From Acidobacteriota bacterium (GTDB taxonomy: Bacteria > Acidobacteriota > B3-B38 > Guanabaribacteriales > JAGGZT01): a stretch of DNA of 64,000 nt. The notes under the pieces are model-generated. The model searched no databases, was not told the origin of the DNA, and saw only the letters and a program-made list of their open reading frames with translations. The position numbers were made by a program, and so were the translations under genes. Where the stretch lies: positions 1 through 64,000 of the forward strand of contig JAGGZT010000050.1 of the NCBI GenBank assembly GCA_021161905.1. The letters run 5' to 3'. This document shows positions 8,763-17,741 of the stretch, in pieces (within the stretch, counting starts at the first letter, position 1; each line of letters opens with the position of its first letter).

Positions 8763-10441
8763 TTCATCTCATCCTGGAAAAGCCTTATTCTTTCCCTTTT
8801 CTCCCTCTTCATAATAGGGGGAAGCGATATCGTTACCTCTGTTCCTTCCCCTTTTCTACTTTGGACATCGATCCTCCCCCGGTGGTTCTGAACTATCCGA
8901 TAGACGATCGCCATTCCTAACCCCGTTCCTTCCTCAAACGATCCCTTGAACGGCTGGAAAAGGTCCTTCCGCTCCTCTTCGCTCATTCCCACCCCCTCGT
9001 CTTTGAAGGAGAGAATGAGCCCCTCATCGCCCTTTTTCTTCATCTTTATGATGAGCCTCCCCCCATCAGGCATCGCTTTGAGGGCGTTTCTCGCCAGATT
9101 CCAGAATACCTGTTTCATCTGGTTGGGATCGCAGTAGTATGCCATCCTCTGGTTGTTATCGAATAGTATTTGATGTTTCTCGTTGAGCTCTCGCGAGTTT
9201 TTAAGGAGAGCGATCGTCTCTTCAAGAAGAGCGGTTAGGTCTACCTCCATCGGATGGAAGGGGAGGGGTTTTGCATAATCGAGGAAGTTTTTCAAGATTC
9301 GGTTGAGCCTTTCCGATTCCCTCAAGATGATCTCCATCAGCTCTCCTCCTCGAGAGGAGATGAGGTAATCCTTCATCAGTAGCTGAATGGAACCGCTCAT
9401 TGCTGCCAATGGGTTCCTTATCTCGTGAGCGATACCGGTTGCCATCTCCCCTATTGCAGCAAGTTTTTCCTTTTGCTTCATCTCCTCTTCCAGCTTCTTG
9501 AGCTCTGAGAGATCCTGAAAGATGAAGATGTAACCATTAGGTTTGCCTCCCTTGGAGCGGAGAAAGGTAATACTTCCCCCTATGTATTTCTCCGTTCCAT
9601 CCTTTGCCCGGTAGCTCCGCTCATAGCGATAGAATTTCTTCTTTTTGAGGAAGTGTGATATCGATGAGAGCTTCTTCTCATCTATATCGAGGACTGTGGA
9701 GATGTGTTTCCCTATTGCCTCCGCCGGGGCAAAGCCAGTGATCTCCTTCGCCGCTCTATTGAGGGAGAGGATCCTTCCGGAAAGGGTGGTGGTGATAAGC
9801 CCACTACTCATACATTCGATTATATTCTGGTTGAAGTTTTCCAGGTCCTTTAACTGCTCCGCCCTTATCTTGAGCTCGATGTTGCTCCTTCTAAGACTTT
9901 CGGTGAGGTAACTGCTTAAGAGAGCGATGGTATAGAAGCCGAATGCGTGGACGAATCCGTTTAAAAACAGGCTCTTTGTAGGGGGGATGATCGCCGAATA
10001 GGGAAGGGGAACCGCCTTTTGGTAGATGAGGTAGAGGAGGAGGCTATAGCAGATGGTGCTCGCGGTGGCAACTATCAACGCTCCACGGCGGAGAAGAATA
10101 ATGGCAGCAGCGATGATGGAGATGAAGTAAAGGAGGGAGAAGAAGCTCTGCGAACTCCAGGTTACCTCAACGAGAAAGGTGATAAAGAGGAGGTCGACCA
10201 TTATCTGAAAATAGGCAAACGCTTTCTTGTTCTTAATGAAATTGAACAGGGTGGCGTAGATGATGGTAAGGAGGTAAACCAGCCCCACCACATAGTAGAG
10301 CGGGTTATAGGGTTGTATTTCCTCCTGATGAAGGAGTTGAACCCCGATAGCGGTCCCAAGCAGGGTGGTTACGATGACCGCCCGGAACCCCATCATCAGA
10401 AGGAGTTGTCGAGTGAGGCTCTTTTCTCTTTTTCTCCTCAC
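8759..10441 (-). CDS. pilS: Membrane sensor histidine kinase, PilS-like
   Basis: Six membrane segments occupy residues ~15-180, followed by a short coiled linker and a PAS domain (~205-315). The dimerisation/phospho-acceptor helix has [15 protein letters not shown] with His339, and the catalytic ATPase domain has the N box ([10 protein letters not shown]), DEGVGMS and GTGLGMAI boxes. Six-TM-PAS-kinase is the PilS layout. It overlaps pilC upstream and pilR downstream by four bases each. In Pseudomonas, PilS senses pilin in the membrane; whether that holds here is inference. Confidence 0.9.
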   Translation of the reverse strand: MRRKREKSLTRQLLLMMGFRAVIVTTLLGTAIGVQLLHQEEIQPYNPLYYVVGLVYLLTIIYATLFNFIKNKKAFAYFQIMVDLLFITFLVEVTWSSQSFFSLLYFISIIAAAIILLRRGALIVATASTICYSLLLYLIYQKAVPLPYSAIIPPTKSLFLNGFVHAFGFYTIALLSSYLTESLRRSNIELKIRAEQLKDLENFNQNIIECMSSGLITTTLSGRILSLNRAAKEITGFAPAEAIGKHISTVLDIDEKKLSSISHFLKKKKFYRYERSYRAKDGTEKYIGGSITFLRSKGGKPNGYIFIFQDLSELKKLEEEMKQKEKLAAIGEMATGIAHEIRNPLAAMSGSIQLLMKDYLISSRGGELMEIILRESERLNRILKNFLDYAKPLPFHPMEVDLTALLEETIALLKNSRELNEKHQILFDNNQRMAYYCDPNQMKQVFWNLARNALKAMPDGGRLIIKMKKKGDEGLILSFKDEGVGMSEEERKDLFQPFKGSFEEGTGLGMAIVYRIVQNHRGRIDVQSRKGEGTEVTISLPPIMKREKRERIRLFQDEMK

Positions 10442-11640
10442 TGGAGCTTTCCAAGCAAGGTGAACATAGGCATATACATCGAGACGACGATGAAGCCGAC
10501 GGTAACTCCGAGGAAGAGGATGATCAACGGCTCCATAAGGGAGAGCATACCGGAAATAGCGGTGTCCACCTCATCTTCGTAAAAGTCGGCTACCTTGTTG
10601 ACCATTGCGTCCAGTTCACCAGTCTGCTCGCCCACCGAGATCATATGGGTTACCATCGGTGGGAAAAGCCCGGTCTCCCTTAAGGGGTCGGCGATCGTCT
10701 TTCCTTCCTCGATGTTCTTCCTCGCCAGGATGACCCCATCCTCTATCACCGCGTTTCCCGCAGTCTTAGCGGTAATCTCCATCGCATCGAGGATGGGAAC
10801 ACCACTGCTTACCAGGGTGCCGAGGGTTCGGCAGAAGCGGGCGATGGCTATCTTCCTCAGGATCTGCCCAATGACGGGCAACTTGAGCAGTGTCCCATCG
10901 ACCCTCCTCCTCCCGCTGTAGGTATGGTAATAGGCACGGAAGGCGAGGGCTAAGGCGACCAAACCACCTATGATGAAGAGGATATAGTTCCCGAGGAAGG
11001 TGCTCAGGGCGATGGTGATCCTGGTGGGGAGAGGAAGCTCAGCCCCTAACCCAGCGAACAAAGCGGCAAAGGTAGGAATGACCTTCCATAGGAGGATGAT
11101 GATCACCAGGATACTGATGGCGATAACCGCTATGGGGTACATCATCGCTGAGCGGATGGCGCCCTTTAATTTAACCGCTTTTTCAATGTAGGTGGATAAC
11201 CGCTGAAGGATGGTATCGAGGATACCACCTGCTTCTCCTGCTGCCACCATATTGCAGTAGAGATTGTTAAACACCTTGGGATGGCTCCTCAGGGCATCTG
11301 CCAAGGAGGAACCTGCTTCGATATCGTCCCTCACCGTATAGAGTATCCTTTGGAAAGTCTTGTTTTCCTGCTGGCTCGCTAAGATCTCAAAGCATTGGTT
11401 TAGGGGAAGACCGGCATCTATCATAAACGACAGCTGTCGGGTCATAACAGCCAGTTCCTTCTGCTTCACCCCTCCAGTGAGACGAGGTAAGGCTACCTCC
11501 TTGCCTCGTTCGGTGACCCGGGTCACCATTATCTGTTGTCTCCGGAGGTTGGCGATGACCTGGGCTTTATTGGGCGCCACCATTACTCCCTCTTTTGTCT
11601 GTCCTGTTCTGGTGCGCCCTTTCCAGGCATAAGTGGGCAT
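10438..11640 (-). CDS. pilC: Type IV pilus inner-membrane platform protein PilC (GspF family)
   Basis: 400 residues with the two repeated GspF domains and three long hydrophobic segments (about 165-190, 215-240 and 370-395). The start MPTYAWKGRTRTGQTKEGVM is typical of PilC. The motif MVAAGEAGGILDTILQRL in the first repeat and MISVGEQTGELDAMVNKVAD in the second are the family hallmarks. It is the membrane platform that the PilB and PilT motors turn or engage. It lies 23 bases after pilT and overlaps pilS by four. Confidence 0.95.
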   Translation of the reverse strand: MPTYAWKGRTRTGQTKEGVMVAPNKAQVIANLRRQQIMVTRVTERGKEVALPRLTGGVKQKELAVMTRQLSFMIDAGLPLNQCFEILASQQENKTFQRILYTVRDDIEAGSSLADALRSHPKVFNNLYCNMVAAGEAGGILDTILQRLSTYIEKAVKLKGAIRSAMMYPIAVIAISILVIIILLWKVIPTFAALFAGLGAELPLPTRITIALSTFLGNYILFIIGGLVALALAFRAYYHTYSGRRRVDGTLLKLPVIGQILRKIAIARFCRTLGTLVSSGVPILDAMEITAKTAGNAVIEDGVILARKNIEEGKTIADPLRETGLFPPMVTHMISVGEQTGELDAMVNKVADFYEDEVDTAISGMLSLMEPLIILFLGVTVGFIVVSMYMPMFTLLGKLQ

Positions 11641-11663
11641 CTTTTCCCCTCCCTGGATGTTAG

Positions 11664-12806
11664 TTATCTAATAGGCCTACTTCTTGGAATGCGGGGGGGT
11701 TGGTTGCCAATTACCCCTACCCCACGGTTTATCATCTCCATAAGCTCATCGGGCTTCGAGGAATAGGCGAGGGCAGTCTCCAGGGTGATCTGCTTCCTAA
11801 AGTAGAGGGTAGCCAGCGACTGGTTGAAGGTCTGCATTCCGTGTTTCGCCTGCCCCGCCTGCATTGTAGCGTAGATCTGATGTATCTTATCCTCACGGAT
11901 GAGGTTTCTTATCGCTGCATTGGGCACCAATACCTCACAGGCGAGCACCCTTCCCTTACCGCTTGCTTTGGGAAGGAGCGCCTGACAAATTATCCCCTCA
12001 AGGACGAACGAAAGCTGCGCCCTTACCTGGGGTTGCTGGTGGGCGGGGAATACATCGACGATCCGGTTTATCGTTTCCGCTGCCGAGTTGGTATGGAGGG
12101 TGGCGAAGGTGAGGTGTCCTGTTTCCGCGATGTTGAGCGCTGCCTCGATCGTCTCCAAGTCCCGCATCTCGCCTATAAGCACCACATCGGGGTCTTGGCG
12201 GAGTACGGAGCGAAGAGCATTGGCAAAGGAGTGGGTATCGGAATGTAGCTCCCGTTGGTTGACAATGCATTTCTTGTGGGAGTGGAGGTATTCAATCGGG
12301 TCCTCGATAGTTACGATGTGAAGGTGCTTCTCCGCATTTATTTTATCGATCATTGCCGCTAAGGTGGTCGATTTGCCCGATCCCGTAGGTCCGGTAACCA
12401 GAACAAGTCCCCGTGGTTTACGGCAGATCTCCTCCACCACCCGAGGGAGCCCTAAGGATTGAAAATCCATAATCTTCCACGGGATCACCCGGTAAGCAGC
12501 GGCGACAGCCCCTCGTTGGAAAAATACATTGCACCGGAAGCGAGCAAGGCCCTTCACCCCAAAGGAAAGGTCTATCTCCAGGTTTTCCTCCAATCGATGC
12601 TTCTGAGCATCGGTAAGGACACTGTAAGCGAGCGCCTTGGTCTGGGCAGGGGTGAGCGGTGGCATATTCAAGGGACGCAGTTTGCCATCGACCCTTATCT
12701 GGGGTGGAGAGTTGGTGGTGATATGAAGATCGGTCCCCCCCTCCTCTATCGTTATCTTGAGAAGCTCATGAAGGCTCAACGCCGTTTTCTGTGCCGAAAT
12801 CTCCAT
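11664..12806 (-). CDS. pilT: Pilus retraction ATPase PilT
   Basis: 380 residues. The N-terminal PAS-like PilT domain is followed by the secretion ATPase core with Walker A GPTGSGKST (~139-147), the Asp box with EDPIEYLH, Walker B VVLIGEMRDLETI, the His box GHLTFATLHTN, and the PilT C-terminal motif around GVIGNQPPR. It powers pilus disassembly and retraction. Eighteen bases separate it from pilB. The C-terminal arginine-rich tail ends RIPRSRPIR. Confidence 0.95.
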   Translation of the reverse strand: MEISAQKTALSLHELLKITIEEGGTDLHITTNSPPQIRVDGKLRPLNMPPLTPAQTKALAYSVLTDAQKHRLEENLEIDLSFGVKGLARFRCNVFFQRGAVAAAYRVIPWKIMDFQSLGLPRVVEEICRKPRGLVLVTGPTGSGKSTTLAAMIDKINAEKHLHIVTIEDPIEYLHSHKKCIVNQRELHSDTHSFANALRSVLRQDPDVVLIGEMRDLETIEAALNIAETGHLTFATLHTNSAAETINRIVDVFPAHQQPQVRAQLSFVLEGIICQALLPKASGKGRVLACEVLVPNAAIRNLIREDKIHQIYATMQAGQAKHGMQTFNQSLATLYFRKQITLETALAYSSKPDELMEMINRGVGVIGNQPPRIPRSRPIR

Positions 12807-12824
12807 AATCTCCTCCTAAAAGTG

Positions 12825-14537
12825 TTACTTTGCCGTTTCCCTTAACACCTCTTCGATGGTGGTGATCCCCTGTCTTACCTTGATGAGACCGCTTTCCCTC
12901 AGGGTGATCATCCCCTCTTCTCTTGCCTGATGCTTAAGCTCAAGGGTTGATGCCCCCTCGAGTATCATCTCCCTGATGGTGTCGCTCACCTCCATTACCT
13001 CGAAAACGCCGATCCGTCCTCTATAACCGGTATTATTGCAGTTGGGACAACCCGCTCCTTTATAAAGTCTTAGGTTTGGGATTTCATCAGGGGAAAAGCC
13101 AACATCGATCAGCGCTTCCGGAGGATAGGTGATTGGTTGCTTGCACTGGGGACATATTCTCCTGACCAATCTTTGGGCTACCACCAAAAGTAGGGAGGTG
13201 GAGACGAGGAACGGCTCGATCCCCATATTAAGAAGCCTGCTCACCGAGCTTGGGGCATCGTTGGTGTGAAGGGTGGAGAGGACTAAGTGCCCAGTGAGCG
13301 CTGCTTTGATCGCTATCTCTGCTGTTTCAAAGTCCCTTATCTCTCCCACCATTATGATGTTCGGGTCTTGCCTTAGGAAACTCCTCAAAGCGGTGGCGAA
13401 GTTCAGCCCGATCCGCTCATGCATCTGCACCTGGTTTATCCCATGGAGGTTAAACTCGACCGGATCCTCGGCGGTCATTATGTTAACCTCAGGGGTGTTA
13501 AGTCGGCTAAGGGCGGAATAAAGGGTGTTTGTCTTTCCCGATCCGGTAGGACCGGTAACCAGTACCATACCATAAGGTTTGCTTATCGCCTTTAGGAATT
13601 TCTCGAGCGAACTCGGCTCAAAACCGAGCTGGGTCATATCGAGCCTCAATTGATCCTTGTCCAGGAGCCGCATAACGATCTTTTCCCCAAATAGGGTGGG
13701 GAGGACCGATACCCGGATGTCGAGGTCCTTTGTGCCCGTCTTCGTCTTCATTCTTACCTTTATTCGTCCATCTTGGGGGAGTCTCTTTTCCGAAATATCG
13801 AGCTGGGAAAGTATCTTGATCCGCGAGGCAACCGCATCCTTGAGCTTTAACGGTGGGCTCATCACTTCGTACAGAACCCCGTCTATTCGGAAGCGAATCC
13901 GGTAGTCCTTTTCGTAAGGTTCTATGTGGATATCGCTTGCTCCCCGCTGGACCGCTTCAGAGAGGATGAGGTTGACCAATCGCACCACCGGAGCGTCCTC
14001 GGAGGACTTCTCCAGTTCCGCAATGTCTATTTCCTCTTCTTCGGCTTTTACCTCTATTTCTTCCGCAGTACCCTCCATATCCCCGAGTACCGTCTTCAGC
14101 TTTTCGTCCCAAGAAGCGCCGTAATACTTCTCTATCGCCTTCTTAATGCCCTCCTCAGTTGCCACTACTGGCTCCACATTGAGACCGGTCATAAACTTGA
14201 TGTCATCGAGGGCGAAGACATTGGTGGGATCAACCATCGCTATGGTGAGGGTAGCGCCTACCCTTCGTATCGGCATTACCATATATTTTTGACAGACATC
14301 AACGGGAACAAGGTTGGTTATCTCAGGGTCTATCTCCAGCTTGGATAGATTGACCGAAGGAACACCATACTGCCGGCTCAGGATCTGGGTTATCTGCTCT
14401 TCGGTCACATAGCCCAATTTCATCAGATGTTGCCCTAACCTTCCTCCCTCCCTTCGCTGGATCTCAAGGGCTTCTTTTAACTGTTCCGGGGTTATGATCT
14501 TCGCCTGAACCAGCATCTCTCCCAACTTCGAAGGCAT
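12825..14537 (-). CDS. pilB: Pilus assembly ATPase PilB (GspE family)
   Basis: 570 residues. An MshEN-type N-terminal domain (~1-140; GEMLVQAKIITPEQL, GRLGQHLMKLGYVTEEQI) precedes the N2 domain and the ATPase core. Walker A GPTGSGKTN is at ~329, Walker B IIMVGEIRDFETA, His box GHLVLSTLHTND. The tetracysteine zinc site CPQC...CPNC marks the assembly rather than retraction ATPase. An MshEN domain often binds cyclic di-GMP; whether it does here is not shown. First gene of the pil operon, behind a good sigma-70 promoter (14586-14614). Confidence 0.95.
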   Translation of the reverse strand: MPSKLGEMLVQAKIITPEQLKEALEIQRREGGRLGQHLMKLGYVTEEQITQILSRQYGVPSVNLSKLEIDPEITNLVPVDVCQKYMVMPIRRVGATLTIAMVDPTNVFALDDIKFMTGLNVEPVVATEEGIKKAIEKYYGASWDEKLKTVLGDMEGTAEEIEVKAEEEEIDIAELEKSSEDAPVVRLVNLILSEAVQRGASDIHIEPYEKDYRIRFRIDGVLYEVMSPPLKLKDAVASRIKILSQLDISEKRLPQDGRIKVRMKTKTGTKDLDIRVSVLPTLFGEKIVMRLLDKDQLRLDMTQLGFEPSSLEKFLKAISKPYGMVLVTGPTGSGKTNTLYSALSRLNTPEVNIMTAEDPVEFNLHGINQVQMHERIGLNFATALRSFLRQDPNIIMVGEIRDFETAEIAIKAALTGHLVLSTLHTNDAPSSVSRLLNMGIEPFLVSTSLLLVVAQRLVRRICPQCKQPITYPPEALIDVGFSPDEIPNLRLYKGAGCPNCNNTGYRGRIGVFEVMEVSDTIREMILEGASTLELKHQAREEGMITLRESGLIKVRQGITTIEEVLRETAK

Positions 14538-14585
14538 TGCTCCTCCTTCCCTATAAGGAATTCTATCGTTAACTTAGATGAACAT

Positions 14586-14614
14586 ATTTTACCCTCATTG
14601 ACAAAAATTGTCAA
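14586..14614 (-). promoter_or_regulatory. Sigma-70 promoter of the pilB operon with an embedded palindrome
   Basis: On the minus strand -35 TTGACA (14614-14609) and -10 TAAAAT (14591-14586) are exactly 17 bases apart. The -35 box is part of the 17-bp palindrome TTGACAAAAATTGTCAA (14598-14614). Its arms and 7-base spacing are the same as in the sites upstream of the pilin (4950-4992). A protein bound here would cover the -35 box, so repression is more likely than activation. Confidence 0.7.
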
Positions 14615-14648
14615 GGAGATTAGCCTGGTTCCTCAAATCCGTTCCTTT

Positions 14649-14677
14649 TTGACAATTAAAGCCGTCTGGTTTAAAAT
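14649..14677 (+). promoter_or_regulatory. Sigma-70 promoter of the dehydratase operon
   Basis: TTGACA (14649-14654), 17-base spacer, TAAAAT (14672-14677). The same two hexamers and spacing occur in the divergent pilB promoter 35 bases away. The predicted start, near 14684, leaves a leader of about 18 bases before ATG 14702. Confidence 0.7.
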
Positions 14678-14701
14678 CGTGAGCCTTGAACGGAGGGAGT
14701 G

Positions 14702-15721
14702 ATGAGGGGTGAAATCGGTTGGGTCTGTTCCTATACCCCGGTGGAGATCATCTCCGCTTCCGGGTTTCGCCCGGTCCGGTTGGCAACTTCCCCTCCCCTT
14801 AGAACAGTCCAGGCTGATGCCTACTTAAGAAGCAACCTTTGTCCCCTCGTTCGGGGTATTTTCGAGCTTCTGAACTCCGAGGGAGCGCCCTCATTATCTG
14901 GCGTGGTGCTTACCACCTCCTGCGATGCGATAAGGAGGCTTGCCGATGCCCTCACGCTCAGTTCGAAGCTCGATTATCTCTATATTATAGAGGTCCCTCG
15001 TGCCTCAACTGAATCTGCCTCCTCCTACTTCCGCCATCAGCTTTCCCTATTTAGAGATTCCCTTAAGCAACGATTTGGAGTGAGGATAGATGATGAAATC
15101 ATCTGGAAGGAGATAAGGGCATACAATCGGAGACGGGACACCTTGCGGTCCATCTTTCTTCGTTTGTTGGACGAGGGCAGGGGGATGGGAAGCTTCCTTT
15201 CTCTCCTCGACCGCTTTTTCGCCGGTGAGGAGGTCGAGCAGACGGAGGAGAAAGCGGTTATCGCCTCTTCTGCCAGGGATGTGGAGGCAGGACCGTCGCT
15301 TCTTCTTTCTGGAAGCAGGATCGATCAGCGGGAGCTCATCCTTCTTATTGAGGAGCTCGGAGGAAGGATATCCGCCTTGGACCTTTGCAATGGGGAGAGG
15401 GGGTTTGATTTCCGTATTCCCGAGGAGGGGGATGATCCACTCATCGCCCTCGCTTCCGGATATCTTTCTCGCCCTCCCTGCGCTCGGATGGGCGATATCA
15501 CGAGGCGGATGAGATATCTCAAGGAGCTTTCGCTGAAGAGAAAGGTGGTGGGGGTCATCTACCACACGATAAAGTTCTGCGATACCCAGGCTTACGACCT
15601 TCCCCTTATTTCCTCCGAGCTTGCTCTTCCCCTCCTCCATCTCGAGACCGATTGTAGCGGTAGTTTTTGGGGGCAGCTGAGAACGAGGATCCAGGCATTT
15701 ATCGAACTCCTTTCGGGTTGA
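14702..15721 (+). CDS. 2-hydroxyacyl-CoA dehydratase family subunit (HgdB/BcrC-like), shorter subunit
   Basis: 340 residues of the BcrC/BadD/HgdB family. The start GEIGWVCSYTPVEIISASGF is the family's typical N-terminus (CxYxPxEi region), and TTSCDAIRRLADAL and KFCDTQAYDLP carry the conserved Cys residues that bind the 4Fe-4S cluster. It ends with LLHLETDCSG...GQLRTRIQAFIELL, also conserved. Such subunits dehydrate 2-hydroxyacyl-CoA or reduce aryl-CoA by a ketyl radical mechanism after one-electron injection from the activator. ATG 14702 is preferred over GTG 14699 because it lies better behind GGAGG. No CoA transferase lies nearby, so the substrate is unknown. Confidence 0.85.
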   Translation: MRGEIGWVCSYTPVEIISASGFRPVRLATSPPLRTVQADAYLRSNLCPLVRGIFELLNSEGAPSLSGVVLTTSCDAIRRLADALTLSSKLDYLYIIEVPRASTESASSYFRHQLSLFRDSLKQRFGVRIDDEIIWKEIRAYNRRRDTLRSIFLRLLDEGRGMGSFLSLLDRFFAGEEVEQTEEKAVIASSARDVEAGPSLLLSGSRIDQRELILLIEELGGRISALDLCNGERGFDFRIPEEGDDPLIALASGYLSRPPCARMGDITRRMRYLKELSLKRKVVGVIYHTIKFCDTQAYDLPLISSELALPLLHLETDCSGSFWGQLRTRIQAFIELLSG

Positions 15722-15725
15722 GGAG

Positions 15726-16940
15726 ATGAAGATGGAGGAAGCTTTAAAGAGAGCTGGAGCAAAGACGATCTTCACCCTATACGAGATCCATCAGTGGTTG
15801 AAGATGAAGCGAGAGCCCTCCGCCTACAATGCCCTCATCCACCGCCTCATCTCCCATACGAGGAGGAGCTATAAAGGTAAAGTCCTCCTTACCGGATATC
15901 CCTTTCCTATGGAGCTCGCCCATAGCTTTGGCCTCCTCCCGATGATTGGGGAGATAGTCTCGGCGATGATAGCTTCAGCCCACCTCGAGGGATACGCCTT
16001 GAGGCTGGCGGAGAGGGAGGGGTACCTCCGGGACGGTTGTAGTTTCCATCGGGCTACCTTGGGGGCAGCACTTTCCCACTTTCTTCCAGTGCCAGCGGTG
16101 GTGGTTGCTCCTTCGATGATCTGCGATGGGGTGGGAAAGTTCTCCGAGGCGTTGGCTAAGCGGATGAGGCTACCTTACTATTTTCTCGATGTCCCTCATT
16201 CCTTATCTTCAGAGGCGGTGCATTATGTGGCGGGTGAGCTGAGGGAGATAACCACTCTTTTTGAAGAGGTTACCAAGACCAGGCTGTCAAAGGAGAAACT
16301 TCGCCGGGCGATCCTCATCTCCAATGAAACGAGGAGGCTTATGCTGAAGGTGGCGGAGCTTCGGAAGAGAAAACCCTCTCCGATGTATGGTAGATGGGCG
16401 TTCAATTTCGCCTTTATCTCCTTCCTCCTGATGGGAACGGAGGAACTCCTCGAATTATATCGAAGGCTTCTCTCCGAGTTAGAGGGGAAGCTTGCGAAAG
16501 GGGATCCTACCGAGGAGAGATATCGCATCCTCTTTCTCCTTGCTCCCCCTTATCATACGATGGAGCCTTTTCATATCCTCGAAAACCGAGGAGCCCACAC
16601 CGTTTTTGAGGAGCTCTCCTATGTCTATTGGGATGAGCTTGATCCGGATAAGCCCTTCATCTCCCTTGCTCGGAAGGTCCTTAAGAACCAGTTTTTGGGC
16701 TCGGCGGAGAGGCGGGCGGATGTGGTCAGTGAGCTTGCCTCCGAATACGATGTTGATGGTGCCATCCACTTCTCCCATTTTGGCTGTCGCCAGGGAGGGG
16801 GTGGGGTGAGGATACTTAAGGAAGCGCTCGCAAGCTTAGGGGTTCCCCTTCTCGATCTCGATGGGGATTGTGTCGATCCTTCTGGGTATTCCTCCGGGCA
16901 GGTGCGGACGAGGATTGAAGGCTTCCTCGAGATGCTATAG
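15726..16940 (+). CDS. 2-hydroxyacyl-CoA dehydratase family subunit, longer subunit
   Basis: 404 residues of the same superfamily as the previous gene and starting four bases after it. The features seen are LTGYPFPMELAHSFGLLPM (CoA-substrate side), LPYYFLDVPHSLSSEAVHYV, a Cys in HFGCRQGGGGVRIL, and the end LDGDCVDPSGYSSGQVRTR, which matches the paired-subunit ends of HgdA/HgdB-type proteins. The two subunits would form the catalytic heterodimer. Both subunits lack obvious extra domains. Confidence 0.85.
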   Translation: MKMEEALKRAGAKTIFTLYEIHQWLKMKREPSAYNALIHRLISHTRRSYKGKVLLTGYPFPMELAHSFGLLPMIGEIVSAMIASAHLEGYALRLAEREGYLRDGCSFHRATLGAALSHFLPVPAVVVAPSMICDGVGKFSEALAKRMRLPYYFLDVPHSLSSEAVHYVAGELREITTLFEEVTKTRLSKEKLRRAILISNETRRLMLKVAELRKRKPSPMYGRWAFNFAFISFLLMGTEELLELYRRLLSELEGKLAKGDPTEERYRILFLLAPPYHTMEPFHILENRGAHTVFEELSYVYWDELDPDKPFISLARKVLKNQFLGSAERRADVVSELASEYDVDGAIHFSHFGCRQGGGGVRILKEALASLGVPLLDLDGDCVDPSGYSSGQVRTRIEGFLEML

Positions 16941-16959
16941 GATATTAGGGGGGATGGTG

Positions 16960-17739
16960 ATGCGTTATTTCGCGGGAATAGATTCAGGAGCCCTCTCCAC
17001 CGAGGCAGTGGTGATCGATGAGAAGGGAAGGATGATTGGGGAAGCGGTGCTTCTGACCGGTGCCGATCCCCTTTCTGCAGTTAAGCGGGCGTATGATACC
17101 GCCTTGGGGAAGGCGGAGCTTGCAGAAAAGGACATCTCCTTCGTGGTGGCTACCGGCTACGGCAGAGGGCGGATCCCCTTTGCCTCTCTGGAGATAACCG
17201 AGATTAGCTGTCATGCTAAGGGGATGAGCTACCTCTTCCCCAAGGTGAGGACGATAATAGACATCGGGGGGCAAGACACCAAGGCGATAAGGGTGAACGA
17301 GGAGGGTAAGGTCGTCGATTTTGCGATGAACGATAAATGTGCTGCGGGAACTGGGCGTTTCCTCGAGGTTATGGCGAATGCCCTCGAGGTCTCGCTTGAG
17401 GAGATGGGTGAACTTGCCCTGAAGGCGAAGAGGGAGGTCAAGGTAAGCTCTATGTGTACCGTATTTGCCGAATCCGAGGTGGTATCCCTCATCGCCGAAG
17501 GACACCCTAAGGAGGAGATACTGCTTGGGGTCGCCTCCGCCATCGCCGATAGGACGATGGGGCTTATCGCCAAGATCGGTCTTACCCCTGATCTTGCGAT
17601 GAGCGGTGGAGTGGCTAAGAACCGGGCGGTGGTTAGGGCGCTCGCGAAAAAGCTGAAGCATAAAGTTCATATCCCAAAGGAGCCTCAGCTCGTTGGCGCC
17701 CTTGGGGCAGCCCTCTTTGCCCGGGAGAAAGGAGGCTAA
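16960..17739 (+). CDS. 2-hydroxyacyl-CoA dehydratase activator (ASKHA-type ATPase, HgdC/BadF/BcrAD family)
   Basis: About 260 residues. The ASKHA nucleotide-binding N-terminus reads YFAGIDSGALSTEAVVID, then IDIGGQDTKAI, and the two cluster cysteines sit in NDKCAAGTGRFLE and SSMCTVFAESEVVSL, so a homodimer would hold one 4Fe-4S cluster. It couples ATP hydrolysis to low-potential electron transfer from ferredoxin to the dehydratase. The frame is open further upstream, but ATG 16960 follows a GGGGGG site at about six bases and gives the usual N-terminus; ATG 16954 is the alternative. A YfhL-type ferredoxin is encoded at 20816-21070 and could be the donor (inference). Confidence 0.9.
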   Translation: MRYFAGIDSGALSTEAVVIDEKGRMIGEAVLLTGADPLSAVKRAYDTALGKAELAEKDISFVVATGYGRGRIPFASLEITEISCHAKGMSYLFPKVRTIIDIGGQDTKAIRVNEEGKVVDFAMNDKCAAGTGRFLEVMANALEVSLEEMGELALKAKREVKVSSMCTVFAESEVVSLIAEGHPKEEILLGVASAIADRTMGLIAKIGLTPDLAMSGGVAKNRAVVRALAKKLKHKVHIPKEPQLVGALGAALFAREKGG

Positions 17740-17741
17740 AG

